DNA of 63,263 bases from Clostridia bacterium (GTDB lineage Bacteria; Bacillota_A; Clostridia; Oscillospirales; CAG-272), in contig JAFTUD010000017.1 in the NCBI GenBank assembly GCA_017466455.1, positions 1-63,263 of the forward strand. Direction: 5' to 3'. Positions 25,473 to 34,257 of this stretch are shown here, piece by piece. Both the position numbers and the translations under genes were made by a program. Below the pieces are notes generated by a model, which was given only the letters and a program-made list of their open reading frames with translations, was not told where the DNA came from and did no database searches. Positions within the stretch are counted from its first letter, which is position 1; the number at the start of each line of letters is the position of its first letter.

Positions 25473-26234
25473 CTAATCCTTTTTATTCCTAACAGTAAAA
25501 TACCATTTTTCATCATTGTCCGAGAAAGGCTTGCCATTTGTTGAGCTGTGAATATCAAGCACCTCAAAGCCACACTCCGACAGTAGCGACAGAATTTGAC
25601 GCATTGAATATGAGCGCTCAACCTGTATCTCCTGTGAGCGAGAATATGTTCCGTCGTCAAGCTCCTCGAAAAAGCTCAAATAAAATCTGCAAAGCCCTGT
25701 CTTTTCGTTAAAATCGTTTTGCCAAGTCATAACAACCCCGTCACCCTCGGAAACGAAATCGTTCTGCCCGTAAACATTTTTAAAGCGGTAGGGCGTGTTC
25801 ACATCAAAAATGAAAAGCCCGTCGGGAACCAAGTAGTTGCGCACAAGCATAAGACAGCGCTTAAGGTCATCACGCCTTGTAAGATAGTTCAGACTGTCAA
25901 GACAGCAAACACACAAATCAACCGTGCCGTAAAGCTCAAATTCCTGCATCGGCTGACATAGCCAAAGAATGTCGTTAATCTCCCTTTCAGCCGAGATGTC
26001 ACGGGCAATAGTGAGCATATCCTCACTAAGGTCAACACCCGTCATATCATACCCAAGCTCACGAAGAAGGAAGGTCATCTTTCCTGTTCCGCAGGCAAGG
26101 TCAAGCGCAAGCGAGCCCTCAACGCGCCCGTGCTTTTTAACCTGAGCGTGAATATAATCGGCATAGCCCTTATAATCGTATTCCGCATTAAGCTCATCGT
26201 AAAAGCCTGCAATGCTTGTATATTGTCCTTTCAT
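25473..26234 (-). CDS. Class I SAM-dependent methyltransferase
   Basis: Protein of 253 residues with a Rossmann methyltransferase fold. Motif I is LALDLACGTGKMTFLL, with acidic residue DLSEDML in the next strand, and LCVCCLDSLNYL is the motif IV region. Substrate is unknown; it resembles small-molecule or protein methyltransferases annotated as Methyltransf_25. AAAGGGGG lies about ten bases before the ATG. It is followed after four bases by hslO, and murC lies upstream on the same strand, so the three may be one operon. Confidence 0.82.
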   Translation of the reverse strand: MKGQYTSIAGFYDELNAEYDYKGYADYIHAQVKKHGRVEGSLALDLACGTGKMTFLLRELGYDMTGVDLSEDMLTIARDISAEREINDILWLCQPMQEFELYGTVDLCVCCLDSLNYLTRRDDLKRCLMLVRNYLVPDGLFIFDVNTPYRFKNVYGQNDFVSEGDGVVMTWQNDFNEKTGLCRFYLSFFEELDDGTYSRSQEIQVERSYSMRQILSLLSECGFEVLDIHSSTNGKPFSDNDEKWYFTVRNKKD

Positions 26235-26357
26235 AGGCGCGCCCCCTTTGTGCTTTTTCGTATATTTTAGCACATTGTGCGCACAAAGTAAAGTGTAAAT
26301 TCAAATTTTCTTTAAATAGTGACCCGACGCAAGCTCTCAATTCGATAACAAGGTTGT

Positions 26358-27773
26358 TCATTTTAGCCACTTGGCAAGCGCAGGCGCATCCCCCGCACCC
26401 ATAATAATGACTAAATCCGCCTTGGAAAGCGCAACCCTGTGTGCAATTTTTTCGTAATCCGTCATAAGCTCCCCACCTAAGTCGTGCGCGAATTTTTCCT
26501 CACTGATTCCGTAAGAGTTGACCTCTCGCGCAGGGAAAATCGGCAAAACGATAAGCTCCGTAGCCCGCTTGAACGCACCGCAAAACGCATTGTATAATGA
26601 ATAGGTCCTTGAATAGGTGTGCGACTGAAATATACAAAGAATATGCTTGTAGCCCATGTCGCAAAATGCGTCAAGCGATGCCCGTATCTCCGTTGGATGA
26701 TGCGCATAATCAAGAAAAAGTGGGCATATGTGTCCGTTTTCGCTACAATTTGACCCTTTAGCACTGTCAAATGAGCCACCCAAGCCGACATGAATATCCT
26801 TTATATGCTCCTGCCTTCTGAAAATGCCCTGATACGAGGAAAGCGCCGAGCATATTACCTCGGGCGAAATTCCGTTCTTGTGTGCTACGGCGAATGCGCA
26901 AAGCGCATTGTATACATTGTGTCGCCCATACTCCCTAAGAGAAATCACGCCTATTTTCTTGCCGTTGTGAAGCACCGAAAACGACCGTTTGTCGCCACCT
27001 GTGTCCGCCTTTGCCATATATTCCGCCCTCTTGCTTATCCCAAAGGTCACCTTAAACGGATGAGATAAAAGCGAGCTTGGATGGTCGTCGGCATTTATAA
27101 AAACGCGCCTTGCCCCCACAATGTATTCCTGAAACGATGCCCGTATGCTTCCCATATCCTCAAAAAAATCCGTGTGGTCAAGGTCAACGTTTGTTACCAC
27201 CGCATCTGTCGGGGAAAAATTCAAGAATGAGTTCATATACTCGCACGCCTCAAAAATAAACACATCTCCCTCGCTGAAGCGATATGAAAGCCCACTGTCC
27301 CTCATTATCGCGCCACAGCTCACGCTCGGCGCCCTTTTCGCAATTTCAAAAATGTGCGCGAGCATAGAGGTCGTAGTGCTTTTACCGTGCGTGCCGGCAA
27401 CACCTATTCGCACAGGGCGGGACGAGGTTAAATACGCAAGAAAATTAGAACGGGATACAAGCGGAATTTTCAGCTCCCTTGCCCGCCGTAGCTCAAAGGA
27501 ATCGCCCTCAATCGCATTTGAAAAAATCACAAGGTCCATGCCCATTACACTGTCCGTCGTTGAGCAATAGCGTATGTGCGCCACCCCCTCAAGCTCAAGA
27601 CACCTCTCATTTCGCACACTGTCGTATCCGAAAACACGCTTTCCCACCGATACGCAGTAATGCGCAAGAGCGCTCATTGAAATTCCGCCAATGCCAACAA
27701 AAAATACATTCTTAGCCCGAGAAAAAATAGCATCAAGCTCATAGTCCGAAATGTGAGTATTCGCGCTTGACAT
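26358..27773 (-). CDS. murC: UDP-N-acetylmuramate--L-alanine ligase MurC
   Basis: Mur ligase of 471 residues adding L-alanine to UDP-MurNAc, the first amino acid of the peptidoglycan stem. VGIGGISMSALAHY (26-39) is the MurC-type UDP-binding loop, GTHGKST (127-133) the ATP loop, VDLDHTDFF the central motif and YAHHPTEIRASL the C-terminal MurC signature. It stands away from other cell-wall genes. A short C-rich insert (KGSNCSENGHICPLF) lies before YAHHPTE. Confidence 0.93.
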   Translation of the reverse strand: MSSANTHISDYELDAIFSRAKNVFFVGIGGISMSALAHYCVSVGKRVFGYDSVRNERCLELEGVAHIRYCSTTDSVMGMDLVIFSNAIEGDSFELRRARELKIPLVSRSNFLAYLTSSRPVRIGVAGTHGKSTTTSMLAHIFEIAKRAPSVSCGAIMRDSGLSYRFSEGDVFIFEACEYMNSFLNFSPTDAVVTNVDLDHTDFFEDMGSIRASFQEYIVGARRVFINADDHPSSLLSHPFKVTFGISKRAEYMAKADTGGDKRSFSVLHNGKKIGVISLREYGRHNVYNALCAFAVAHKNGISPEVICSALSSYQGIFRRQEHIKDIHVGLGGSFDSAKGSNCSENGHICPLFLDYAHHPTEIRASLDAFCDMGYKHILCIFQSHTYSRTYSLYNAFCGAFKRATELIVLPIFPAREVNSYGISEEKFAHDLGGELMTDYEKIAHRVALSKADLVIIMGAGDAPALAKWLK

Positions 27774-27951
27774 GTAAAACCCCCCTTAATTTGACACAAT
27801 ATCGTGTTTTTTCACATAATTTACACATAAAATTCATTAAAAAATTTCCATTAGTTCTTTTTTTGTTCACAATTATATGGTAAAATTAAATTGCAAGCCG
27901 TTCTAACGGCTGACAAGCAATTTTACAATTTTAAAGAGAGAGGATGCAAAA

Positions 27952-28251
27952 ATGACAATCACAGACATCAAAATCAGAAAATGCTTTGAGGATGGACCGA
28001 TGAAGGCGATCGTATCCGTAACGCTTGACAATGCGCTTGCAGTGCATGACATCAAGGTTATCAACGCAAGAGAAAAGCTCTTTATCGTGATGCCAAGCAA
28101 GAAGAACCCCGATGGAACATACAGAGATATTGTTCATCCCATCAACGCTGATTTCAGAGCTGAGCTTGAGGGCGCAGTTGTTAAGGCATACTTTGATGCA
28201 CTCGATGCAGAAAAGGCAGTAGCAACAAATACCGACCCTGTTGAGGCGTAA
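27952..28251 (+). CDS. spoVG: SpoVG, RNA/DNA-binding regulator
   Basis: Conserved 99-residue protein. The family core is clear: MTITDIKIRK, MKAIVSVTLDNALAVHDIKVI, FIVMPSKKNPDGTYRDIVHPIN. In Bacillota it influences septation, sporulation and virulence genes and binds nucleic acid. GAGAGGATG precedes the ATG. It is a single gene with its own terminator. Its presence does not by itself prove that the organism sporulates. Confidence 0.96.
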   Translation: MTITDIKIRKCFEDGPMKAIVSVTLDNALAVHDIKVINAREKLFIVMPSKKNPDGTYRDIVHPINADFRAELEGAVVKAYFDALDAEKAVATNTDPVEA

Positions 28252-28288
28252 GCAACCCTATGAGTAGGTGATTACTCAAAAGCACAAA

Positions 28289-28316
28289 AGGCATCTCGCA
28301 AGAGGTGCTTTTTTTG
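28289..28316 (+). terminator. Terminator of spoVG
   Basis: GCATCTC (28291-28297) pairs with GAGGTGC (28302-28308) around a GCAA loop, followed by a run of seven T. Confidence 0.85.
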
Positions 28317-28344
28317 TCCTCTTTCAAAAATTTTTAATAAAATA

Positions 28345-28373
28345 TTGACATACGAAGCAAAAGTTGTTATACT
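28345..28373 (+). promoter_or_regulatory. Promoter of hisS-aspS
   Basis: TTGACA (28345-28350) and TATACT (28368-28373) with 17-base spacing, about 60 bases before hisS. No T-box leader is visible between the promoter and the gene. Confidence 0.75.
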
Positions 28374-28436
28374 AAAAGATGTAAATTTTTATTTAATAAT
28401 ATTATATGCCAAACGGCAATAAATGTGAGGAAGAAA

Positions 28437-29699
28437 ATGGCAAACAGAATACAGAAGCCAAGAGGCACGATGGATATCTTCCCATCGGAGACCCGTGTAT
28501 GGCAAAAAATAGAGAGCAAGGCAAGAGATGTGGCAGCACGCTTCGGCTTTGGCGAGATCCGCACCCCGACCTTTGAGGAGCTTTCGCTTTTCCAAAGGGG
28601 AGTCGGAGAGGTTACCGATGTTGTGCAAAAGGAAATGTATACCTTTGCGGATAGGGAGAATAAGATTTTCGCCCTTCGTCCCGAGGGAACAGCATCAGTT
28701 GCCCGTGCGATAATTGAAAACGGCAAATCATCGGACCCAATGCCACTGAAATACTACTATATCATAAACTGCTTCCGCTATGAAAAGCCACAGGCAGGAC
28801 GCAGCCGTGAGTTCTTTCAGTTCGGTACGGAAATGTTCGGCACAAGGGACCCAAGCGCCGATGCAACCGTAATCGCCCTCGCTCATACACTCATCAAGGA
28901 GCTTGGAATTAAGGGCGTAAGGCTCAATATCAACTCAATCGGCTGTCCAAGCTGTCGCCCGAAATACAGACAGGCGCTCGTCGACTACTTCACCGCAAAT
29001 GAGGGTGAGCTTTGCGATACCTGCAAGGAAAGATTAAAGACAAATCCGCTTCGCGTTCTTGATTGTAAGAGCCCGATATGCTCCGAAATCGCTAAGGACG
29101 CACCCGCTACAATCGATTATCTTTGCGATGAATGTCGCGACCACTTTGATAGCTTAAGGTCGTACCTTGAGGCTATGGGAATTGAATACGAAATAAACAC
29201 CCGTATCGTGCGCGGACTTGATTATTATACAAAGACCGTGTTTGAGTTCATTTGCGACGGCATAGGCGCACAAAGCACCGTTTGCGGCGGCGGACGCTAC
29301 GACGGACTAATGGAGCAAATTGACGGTCCCGCACTCCCCGGCATCGGCTTTGGAATGGGACTTACCCGTATTATCCTTGCAATGAAGGAAAGCGGAGTGC
29401 TTGATGATGAAACCCCTCGCCCAATCCTCTATGTTGCCCCTCTCGGTAAGGGAGCAGTAGCAAAGGCGCTCTCAATCGTGTCAGCGCTAAGAGATAAGGG
29501 AATGTACGCCGAGTGCGATATATGCCAAAGGAGCCTTAAGGCTCAAATGAAATATGCTGATAAGCTCGGCGCAAAATATACACTCATTATCGGTGATAGC
29601 GAGCTTGAAAGCGGTAAGGCTCAGCTCAAGAATATGGAAAAGAGCGAGCAAAGAGAAATAGAAATTGACAATATTTTTAACGAGCTAAATCGTGATTGA
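28437..29699 (+). CDS. hisS: Histidyl-tRNA synthetase
   Basis: Class II aminoacyl-tRNA synthetase of 420 residues. Motif 1 region is KPRGTMDIFP, motif 2 is CFRYEKPQAGRSREFFQFG, the HisA signature is RGLDYYTKTVFEF and motif 3 is GFGMGLTR. A C-terminal anticodon-binding domain follows. The start at 28437 has GAGGA upstream. The stop overlaps the aspS upstream region and aspS starts 16 bases later, giving the common hisS-aspS operon. Confidence 0.97.
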   Translation: MANRIQKPRGTMDIFPSETRVWQKIESKARDVAARFGFGEIRTPTFEELSLFQRGVGEVTDVVQKEMYTFADRENKIFALRPEGTASVARAIIENGKSSDPMPLKYYYIINCFRYEKPQAGRSREFFQFGTEMFGTRDPSADATVIALAHTLIKELGIKGVRLNINSIGCPSCRPKYRQALVDYFTANEGELCDTCKERLKTNPLRVLDCKSPICSEIAKDAPATIDYLCDECRDHFDSLRSYLEAMGIEYEINTRIVRGLDYYTKTVFEFICDGIGAQSTVCGGGRYDGLMEQIDGPALPGIGFGMGLTRIILAMKESGVLDDETPRPILYVAPLGKGAVAKALSIVSALRDKGMYAECDICQRSLKAQMKYADKLGAKYTLIIGDSELESGKAQLKNMEKSEQREIEIDNIFNELNRD

Positions 29700-29715
29700 T
29701 AAGAGGAATAGGAAA

Positions 29716-31506
29716 ATGGAAACTTTTGAAAAGAATGATAAGCGTACTCACTACTGCGCTACGCTTACAAAGGAAAATATAGGTCAGAGGGTTTGCGTTC
29801 TCGGCTGGGCGCAAAAGCAAAGGGACCTTGGCTCACTCATCTTTATCGACCTTCGTGACAGAAGCGGAATTGTTCAGCTTGCCTTCGATGAAAAAACCGA
29901 TAGAGAAATCTTTGATAAGGCTTTTGGCGTGCGTGCCGAATTTGTGCTGTGCGCTAAGGGCGTTGTAAGAGAAAGAGCAACAGTAAATAAGAATATCCCG
30001 ACAGGTGACATCGAGGTTTATGTTGATGAATTTAAAATTCTCGGCAAATCTCAGACCCCACCGTTTGAAATCGTTGAAAACAGCGATGTAAAATCCGACC
30101 TTCGCTTGAAGCACCGCTACCTTGACCTTCGTCGTCCCGATATGCAAAGAAATATCATCGCAAGGTCAAAAATCAGCAATCTTGCAAGAAATTACTTCTA
30201 CGAAAACGGCTTTATCGACATTGAAACGCCAAACCTCATAAGACCGACTCCCGAGGGCGCGCGTGACTACCTTGTTCCAAGCCGTGTTCATAAGGGCAAG
30301 TTTTACGCGCTTCCGCAGTCCCCTCAGCTTTATAAACAGCTTCTTATGTATTCGGGCTTTGACCGCTATATCCAAATTGCCCGTTGCTTCCGTGATGAGG
30401 ACCTTCGCGCAGACCGTCAGCCCGAATTTACACAAATAGATATGGAAATCTCCTTCACCGATGAGGACGAGATTATCACAATCAACGAGGGCTTTATTAA
30501 GTATATCTTTGATAACTTTATGCACAAGCCCCTTGAAACACCGTTTGAGCGTATCACATGGGCAGAGGCTATGGAGCGCTTTGGCTCCGATAAGCCTGAC
30601 CTTCGCTTCGGTTTTGAGCTTAAAAACATCTCCGAGGCAGTTAAGAATACCGAGTTCAAGGTATTCGCAGGCGCAATCCAGAATGGCGGTAGCGTAAGAG
30701 CTATAAATGTTAAGGGTGGCGCAAAATTCTCCCGTAAGGAGATTGACTCCCTTGGCGAGATTGCAAAGCAGTTCAAGGCTAAGGGTCTTGCATGGCTCAA
30801 AAAATCCGAAAGCGGTGAAATTTCATCATCGTATGCAAAGCTCCTTACCGATGAGGAAAATGCAAAAATCGCTGAAATTATGGAGCTTGAGTGTGGCGAC
30901 CTTCTTCTTGTAATGGCTGATAAAAACAGCATCGTATTTGATGTTCTCGGCGCGCTGAGATGCGAATGCGCTAAGCGCCTCGGACTTACAAGGCCCGATG
31001 AATTTAAGTTCCTTTGGGTTACCGAGTTCCCACTCTTTGAGTATGATGAGGAGGACGGACGCTACTACGCAAAGCATCACCCCTTCACAGCCCCGATGGA
31101 TGAGGACTACCACTTGATTGATACTGACCCTGGCAAGGTTCGCGCAAGAGCCTATGATATCGTTCTTAACGGTACAGAGCTTGGCGGAGGCTCAATCCGT
31201 ATCCATACCACCGAAATGCAGGAGCATATGTTCCAAATTCTCGGCATAGGTAAGGAGGAGGCGCAGGAGAAGTTCGGCTTCCTGCTTGACGCCTTCAAGT
31301 ACGGCGTTCCACCGCACGGCGGACTCGCATACGGTCTTGACCGTCTTGTTACCCTTCTTTTGGGTCTTGAGGATATAAGAGAGGTTATCGCCTTCCCGAA
31401 GGTTCAAAACGCCTCTGAGCTTATGTCAAAATGCCCGTCATTTGCAAACCCTGCCGACCTTGAGGAGCTTGGCATTGCAATAGTAAGCCCCGATGAAGAG
31501 GAATAA
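29716..31506 (+). CDS. aspS: Aspartyl-tRNA synthetase
   Basis: Class IIb synthetase of 596 residues. It has an N-terminal OB anticodon-binding domain (about 15-110), motif 1-2 (HRYLDLRRPDMQ, RCFRDEDLRADRQPEFTQID), the bacterial GAD insertion (about 285-415) and motif 3 (HGGLAYGLDRLV). The start at 29716 is supported by AGGAATAGG; the upstream ATG at 29692 overlaps hisS. It is probably the discriminating or non-discriminating bacterial type; this cannot be told by eye. Confidence 0.97.
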   Translation: METFEKNDKRTHYCATLTKENIGQRVCVLGWAQKQRDLGSLIFIDLRDRSGIVQLAFDEKTDREIFDKAFGVRAEFVLCAKGVVRERATVNKNIPTGDIEVYVDEFKILGKSQTPPFEIVENSDVKSDLRLKHRYLDLRRPDMQRNIIARSKISNLARNYFYENGFIDIETPNLIRPTPEGARDYLVPSRVHKGKFYALPQSPQLYKQLLMYSGFDRYIQIARCFRDEDLRADRQPEFTQIDMEISFTDEDEIITINEGFIKYIFDNFMHKPLETPFERITWAEAMERFGSDKPDLRFGFELKNISEAVKNTEFKVFAGAIQNGGSVRAINVKGGAKFSRKEIDSLGEIAKQFKAKGLAWLKKSESGEISSSYAKLLTDEENAKIAEIMELECGDLLLVMADKNSIVFDVLGALRCECAKRLGLTRPDEFKFLWVTEFPLFEYDEEDGRYYAKHHPFTAPMDEDYHLIDTDPGKVRARAYDIVLNGTELGGGSIRIHTTEMQEHMFQILGIGKEEAQEKFGFLLDAFKYGVPPHGGLAYGLDRLVTLLLGLEDIREVIAFPKVQNASELMSKCPSFANPADLEELGIAIVSPDEEE

Positions 31507-31568
31507 GGCTACACCAACCTGAAAAACAAAAATAAAAATAAAAAAATAAAGGAAAGGAAAGAAAACTT

Positions 31569-33278
31569 ATGTTAAAGGATTTCTTCAAAAGCAAGAAGAA
31601 TATCGTAATGGCATCAATCCTTGCAGTATTACTCATCGCGCTTGTCGTTTGCAGTATTGTTGTAAGGGCAGAGTGTGACCTTTGCGACGGTGAAGGTAAG
31701 GTTTTAGGCTTCGACTGCCAAGCTTGTGGCGGTGACGGAAAGCTCGATACCTACTACGGCACATTTATGTCACTTGCAGCGCCAATTATCGCTATCGTTC
31801 TTGCGCTCATCACAAAGGAGGTTTACTCCTCACTATTCATCGGTATTGTTATAGGCGGACTTCTCAGCGCAAACTATAACATTCCAAAGACAATCGACGC
31901 AATCACAAACGAGGGTCTTATCGGCGCCGTATCAGGAACTGCGGGAATTTTCATATTCCTTGTAATCCTTGGCGCAATGGTAGTTCTCGTAAACAAGGCA
32001 GGAGGCTCACAGGCGTTTGGCCGTTGGGCTCAGAAGAATGTTAAGACAAAGGTAGGCGCAATCCTTGCAACCTTCGTTCTTGGCGTGCTTATCTTCATTG
32101 ATGACTACTTCAACTGCCTGACAGTCGGCTCGGTTATGAAGCCTGTTACCGACAGTCACAAGATTTCAAGAGCAAAGCTTGCGTTTGTTATTGATGCAAC
32201 CGCAGCACCTGTATGTATGATTGCACCAATTTCCTCTTGGGCAGCAGCCGTATCCGAGTACGCTCCTGCGGGCACAAGCGGACTTGCAATGTTCGTTCAG
32301 GCAATTCCATTCAACTTCTACTCAATTCTCACCCTTATCTTCGTAGTTATGATAGGCGTAATGGGCTTTGACTACGGTAAGATGGCAGGTGTTGAAATCA
32401 AGGCAAATAACGGTGAGCTCGGTGCTATTGAGGACAGTAGCGAGGAAAAGAACGACGCAAGAGCAGACGGACGCGTGATTGACCTCATTCTTCCAATAGT
32501 AGTGCTTATCATAGCCTGCGTAATTGCGCTTATCTATGTTGGTGGCTTCTTCGATGCTGAAAGCGATTATCACCTCGACTTTATCGGCGCATTCGGTAAC
32601 ACCGATGCAACAGTCGGTCTGCCTTGGGGCTCAATTATCGCACTTGTATTTACAATAATCTACCTCATGGCTCGTAAGGCAATCACCTTCAAGGAGAGCA
32701 TGGCTTCAATTCCTAAGGGCTTTATCGCAATGGTACCGGCAATTCTTATCCTTACCTTCGCAACCGCGCTTAAGAATATGACAGGCCTTCTTGGCTCCGA
32801 TGTATTTGTAGATAACCTTCTTTCAAATGCGGAAAACCTCACAATATTCCTTCCTGCAATTATCTTTATTGTGGCTTGCGTAATCGCATTCTCAACAGGA
32901 ACATCATGGGGTACATTCGGAATTCTTATTCCAATCGTTCTTGCAGTATTCCCGGCAGGCACAACCCTCGGCGTTATCGGTATGTCCGCATGCCTTGCAG
33001 GCGCAGTTTGCGGTGACCACTGCTCGCCAATCTCCGATACAACCATTATGGCATCTGCAGGAGCGCAGTGCAACCATGTAGAGCATGTTCAGACTCAGCT
33101 CCCATATGCTATTACAGTAGCAGGTGTATCATTCGTTTCATTTATTTTAGCAGGCGTTCTTACAAAGATTGCTGACTGGGCAGCATATCTTTCAATCCCC
33201 GTTGCAATAGCACTCCTTATCGGAACACTCTTTGTAATTAAGCACATTACAAATAAAAAGGCTAAGGTAGAGGAATAA
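31569..33278 (+). CDS. nhaC: NhaC-family Na+/H+ antiporter with DnaJ-like Cys motif
   Basis: Polytopic membrane protein of 569 residues. The NhaC-type core includes IDDYFNCLTVGSVM and GDHCSPISDTTIMAS. Unusually, after the first membrane segment (about 12-32) there is CDLCDGEG...CQACGGDG (Cys36, 39, 50, 53), a pair of CxxCxGxG units like half of the DnaJ zinc-finger region, before the second membrane segment. It may bind a metal on the outer face. GGAAAGGAAAG precedes the ATG. A cytoplasmic charged loop lies at about 280-305. Substrate could be Na+/H+ or an organic acid exchange, as NhaC relatives vary. Confidence 0.85.
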   Translation: MLKDFFKSKKNIVMASILAVLLIALVVCSIVVRAECDLCDGEGKVLGFDCQACGGDGKLDTYYGTFMSLAAPIIAIVLALITKEVYSSLFIGIVIGGLLSANYNIPKTIDAITNEGLIGAVSGTAGIFIFLVILGAMVVLVNKAGGSQAFGRWAQKNVKTKVGAILATFVLGVLIFIDDYFNCLTVGSVMKPVTDSHKISRAKLAFVIDATAAPVCMIAPISSWAAAVSEYAPAGTSGLAMFVQAIPFNFYSILTLIFVVMIGVMGFDYGKMAGVEIKANNGELGAIEDSSEEKNDARADGRVIDLILPIVVLIIACVIALIYVGGFFDAESDYHLDFIGAFGNTDATVGLPWGSIIALVFTIIYLMARKAITFKESMASIPKGFIAMVPAILILTFATALKNMTGLLGSDVFVDNLLSNAENLTIFLPAIIFIVACVIAFSTGTSWGTFGILIPIVLAVFPAGTTLGVIGMSACLAGAVCGDHCSPISDTTIMASAGAQCNHVEHVQTQLPYAITVAGVSFVSFILAGVLTKIADWAAYLSIPVAIALLIGTLFVIKHITNKKAKVEE

Positions 33279-33289
33279 TTCACAAAAAT

Positions 33290-33315
33290 CAAATTCGCCC
33301 GAGAGGGCGAATTTG
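33290..33315 (+). terminator. Hairpin after the NhaC gene
   Basis: CAAATTCGCCC / GGGCGAATTTG 11-bp stem with a GAGA loop. No good T-run follows, so termination may be partial, allowing read-through to nrdR. Confidence 0.55.
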
Positions 33316-33352
33316 TAATTGCTAAGAGAAAATCAAGCAAAGGAGAAATAAA

Positions 33353-33796
33353 ATGAAATGTCCGCATTGTGGCTTTGAGGAAAGCAAGGTTATTGACTCG
33401 CGCCCAATAGATGATAATTCAAGCATCAGAAGGCGTAGAGAATGTCTGAAATGTCAGGCTCGCTTTACCACCTATGAGGTAATTGAAAATATTCAGCCTA
33501 TCGTAATCAAAAAGGACGGTAGCCGTGAATACTTTGATAAAAATAAGCTTCTTGTAGGACTTTTGAAGGCGTGCCAAAAAAGACCTGTTGACTCGGCAAA
33601 AATCGCCGATGAAATAGAGCAGGAGCTTCAAAACTCCTTAAAGCTTGAAATAACCTCGTATCAGCTTGGCGAAATGGTAATGGAAAAGCTAAAGGCAATA
33701 GATGCCGTAGCCTATGTCCGCTTCGCATCGGTTTACCGTGAGTTCAAGGATGTAGAAACCTTCCTTGCCGAGCTTCAAGCAATACTCAAAAAATAA
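33353..33796 (+). CDS. nrdR: NrdR, ribonucleotide reductase repressor
   Basis: Zinc-ribbon and ATP-cone repressor of 147 residues controlling ribonucleotide reductase genes according to dNTP/ATP state. The zinc ribbon uses CPHC at the N-terminus and CLKC (in [15 protein letters not shown]). The ATP-cone starts at [25 protein letters not shown]. Length is typical. AAGGAG precedes the start. No nrd genes are in the window. Confidence 0.96.
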   Translation: MKCPHCGFEESKVIDSRPIDDNSSIRRRRECLKCQARFTTYEVIENIQPIVIKKDGSREYFDKNKLLVGLLKACQKRPVDSAKIADEIEQELQNSLKLEITSYQLGEMVMEKLKAIDAVAYVRFASVYREFKDVETFLAELQAILKK

Positions 33797-33811
33797 AAAG
33801 GGGCTGTTGCA

Positions 33812-33874
33812 ATGGCACAGAACAAAAACAAACACACCATTAAGGCAACAACCACGAAAACAAAGATTTTATAG
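33812..33874 (+). CDS. Possible 20-residue basic peptide
   Basis: A short ORF begins MAQNKNKHTI and encodes six lysines in 20 residues. AAAAGGGG lies ten bases before the ATG, and a strong terminator follows at 33888-33914. It is 15 bases after nrdR. Composition (Lys, Thr, Asn, Gln) suggests a small cationic peptide, but an ORF this short may be chance. Confidence 0.3.
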   Translation: MAQNKNKHTIKATTTKTKIL

Positions 33875-33887
33875 TAAAATAAAGGTT

Positions 33888-33920
33888 GAGATTTTGCACC
33901 TTGTGCAAAATCTCTTCTTT
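33888..33920 (+). terminator. Terminator after nrdR and the small ORF
   Basis: A perfect 12-bp stem, GAGATTTTGCAC (33888-33899) with GTGCAAAATCTC (33903-33914), followed by TTCTTT. Confidence 0.85.
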
Positions 33921-34022
33921 GTTATTGTGTTTGTTTTTTAGGCGTGACCGCTACTCTACCGTACAAAGTACGCCGACGACTACGCGTTCAAGCCTTCTGC
34001 ACTCATTTCACTATCCCCTCGC

Positions 34023-34053
34023 AAAAAAGGTAGAGCCGAGGCTCTGCCTTTTT
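34023..34053. terminator. Second hairpin terminator, bidirectional
   Basis: AAAAAAGGTAGAGCC / GGCTCTGCCTTTTT with one wobble pair and a three-base loop. T-runs occur on both strands. Confidence 0.7.
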
Positions 34054-34257
34054 CACATTATCTAAAGCTTCGTTGTCATCTTAAACAAAAATCAGCCCGC
34101 AAAGCCCCTTGAAAAACCCCCATTTTTGTGCAAAATGTAAAACCTTCCATTTTGAATGTGAAGGTTTTGTGAAAATCAACAAATTGTATATTGTTTTGTG
34201 CTAAAATCAAAATATAAAGATTTTTGCAAGCATAATTCAAGCGAAAAGGAGATTGTT

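Larger units (their letters stand above)
33875..34257. other. Gene-free stretch with hairpins and a dispersed repeat
   Basis: This stretch holds two terminator hairpins (33888-33914 and 34023-34053), CATTTTTGTGCAAAATG at 34121-34137 (identical to 22604-22620), and an AAAACCTTC/GAAGGTTTT hairpin at about 34138-34167. I see no ORF with coding character. Confidence 0.6.
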
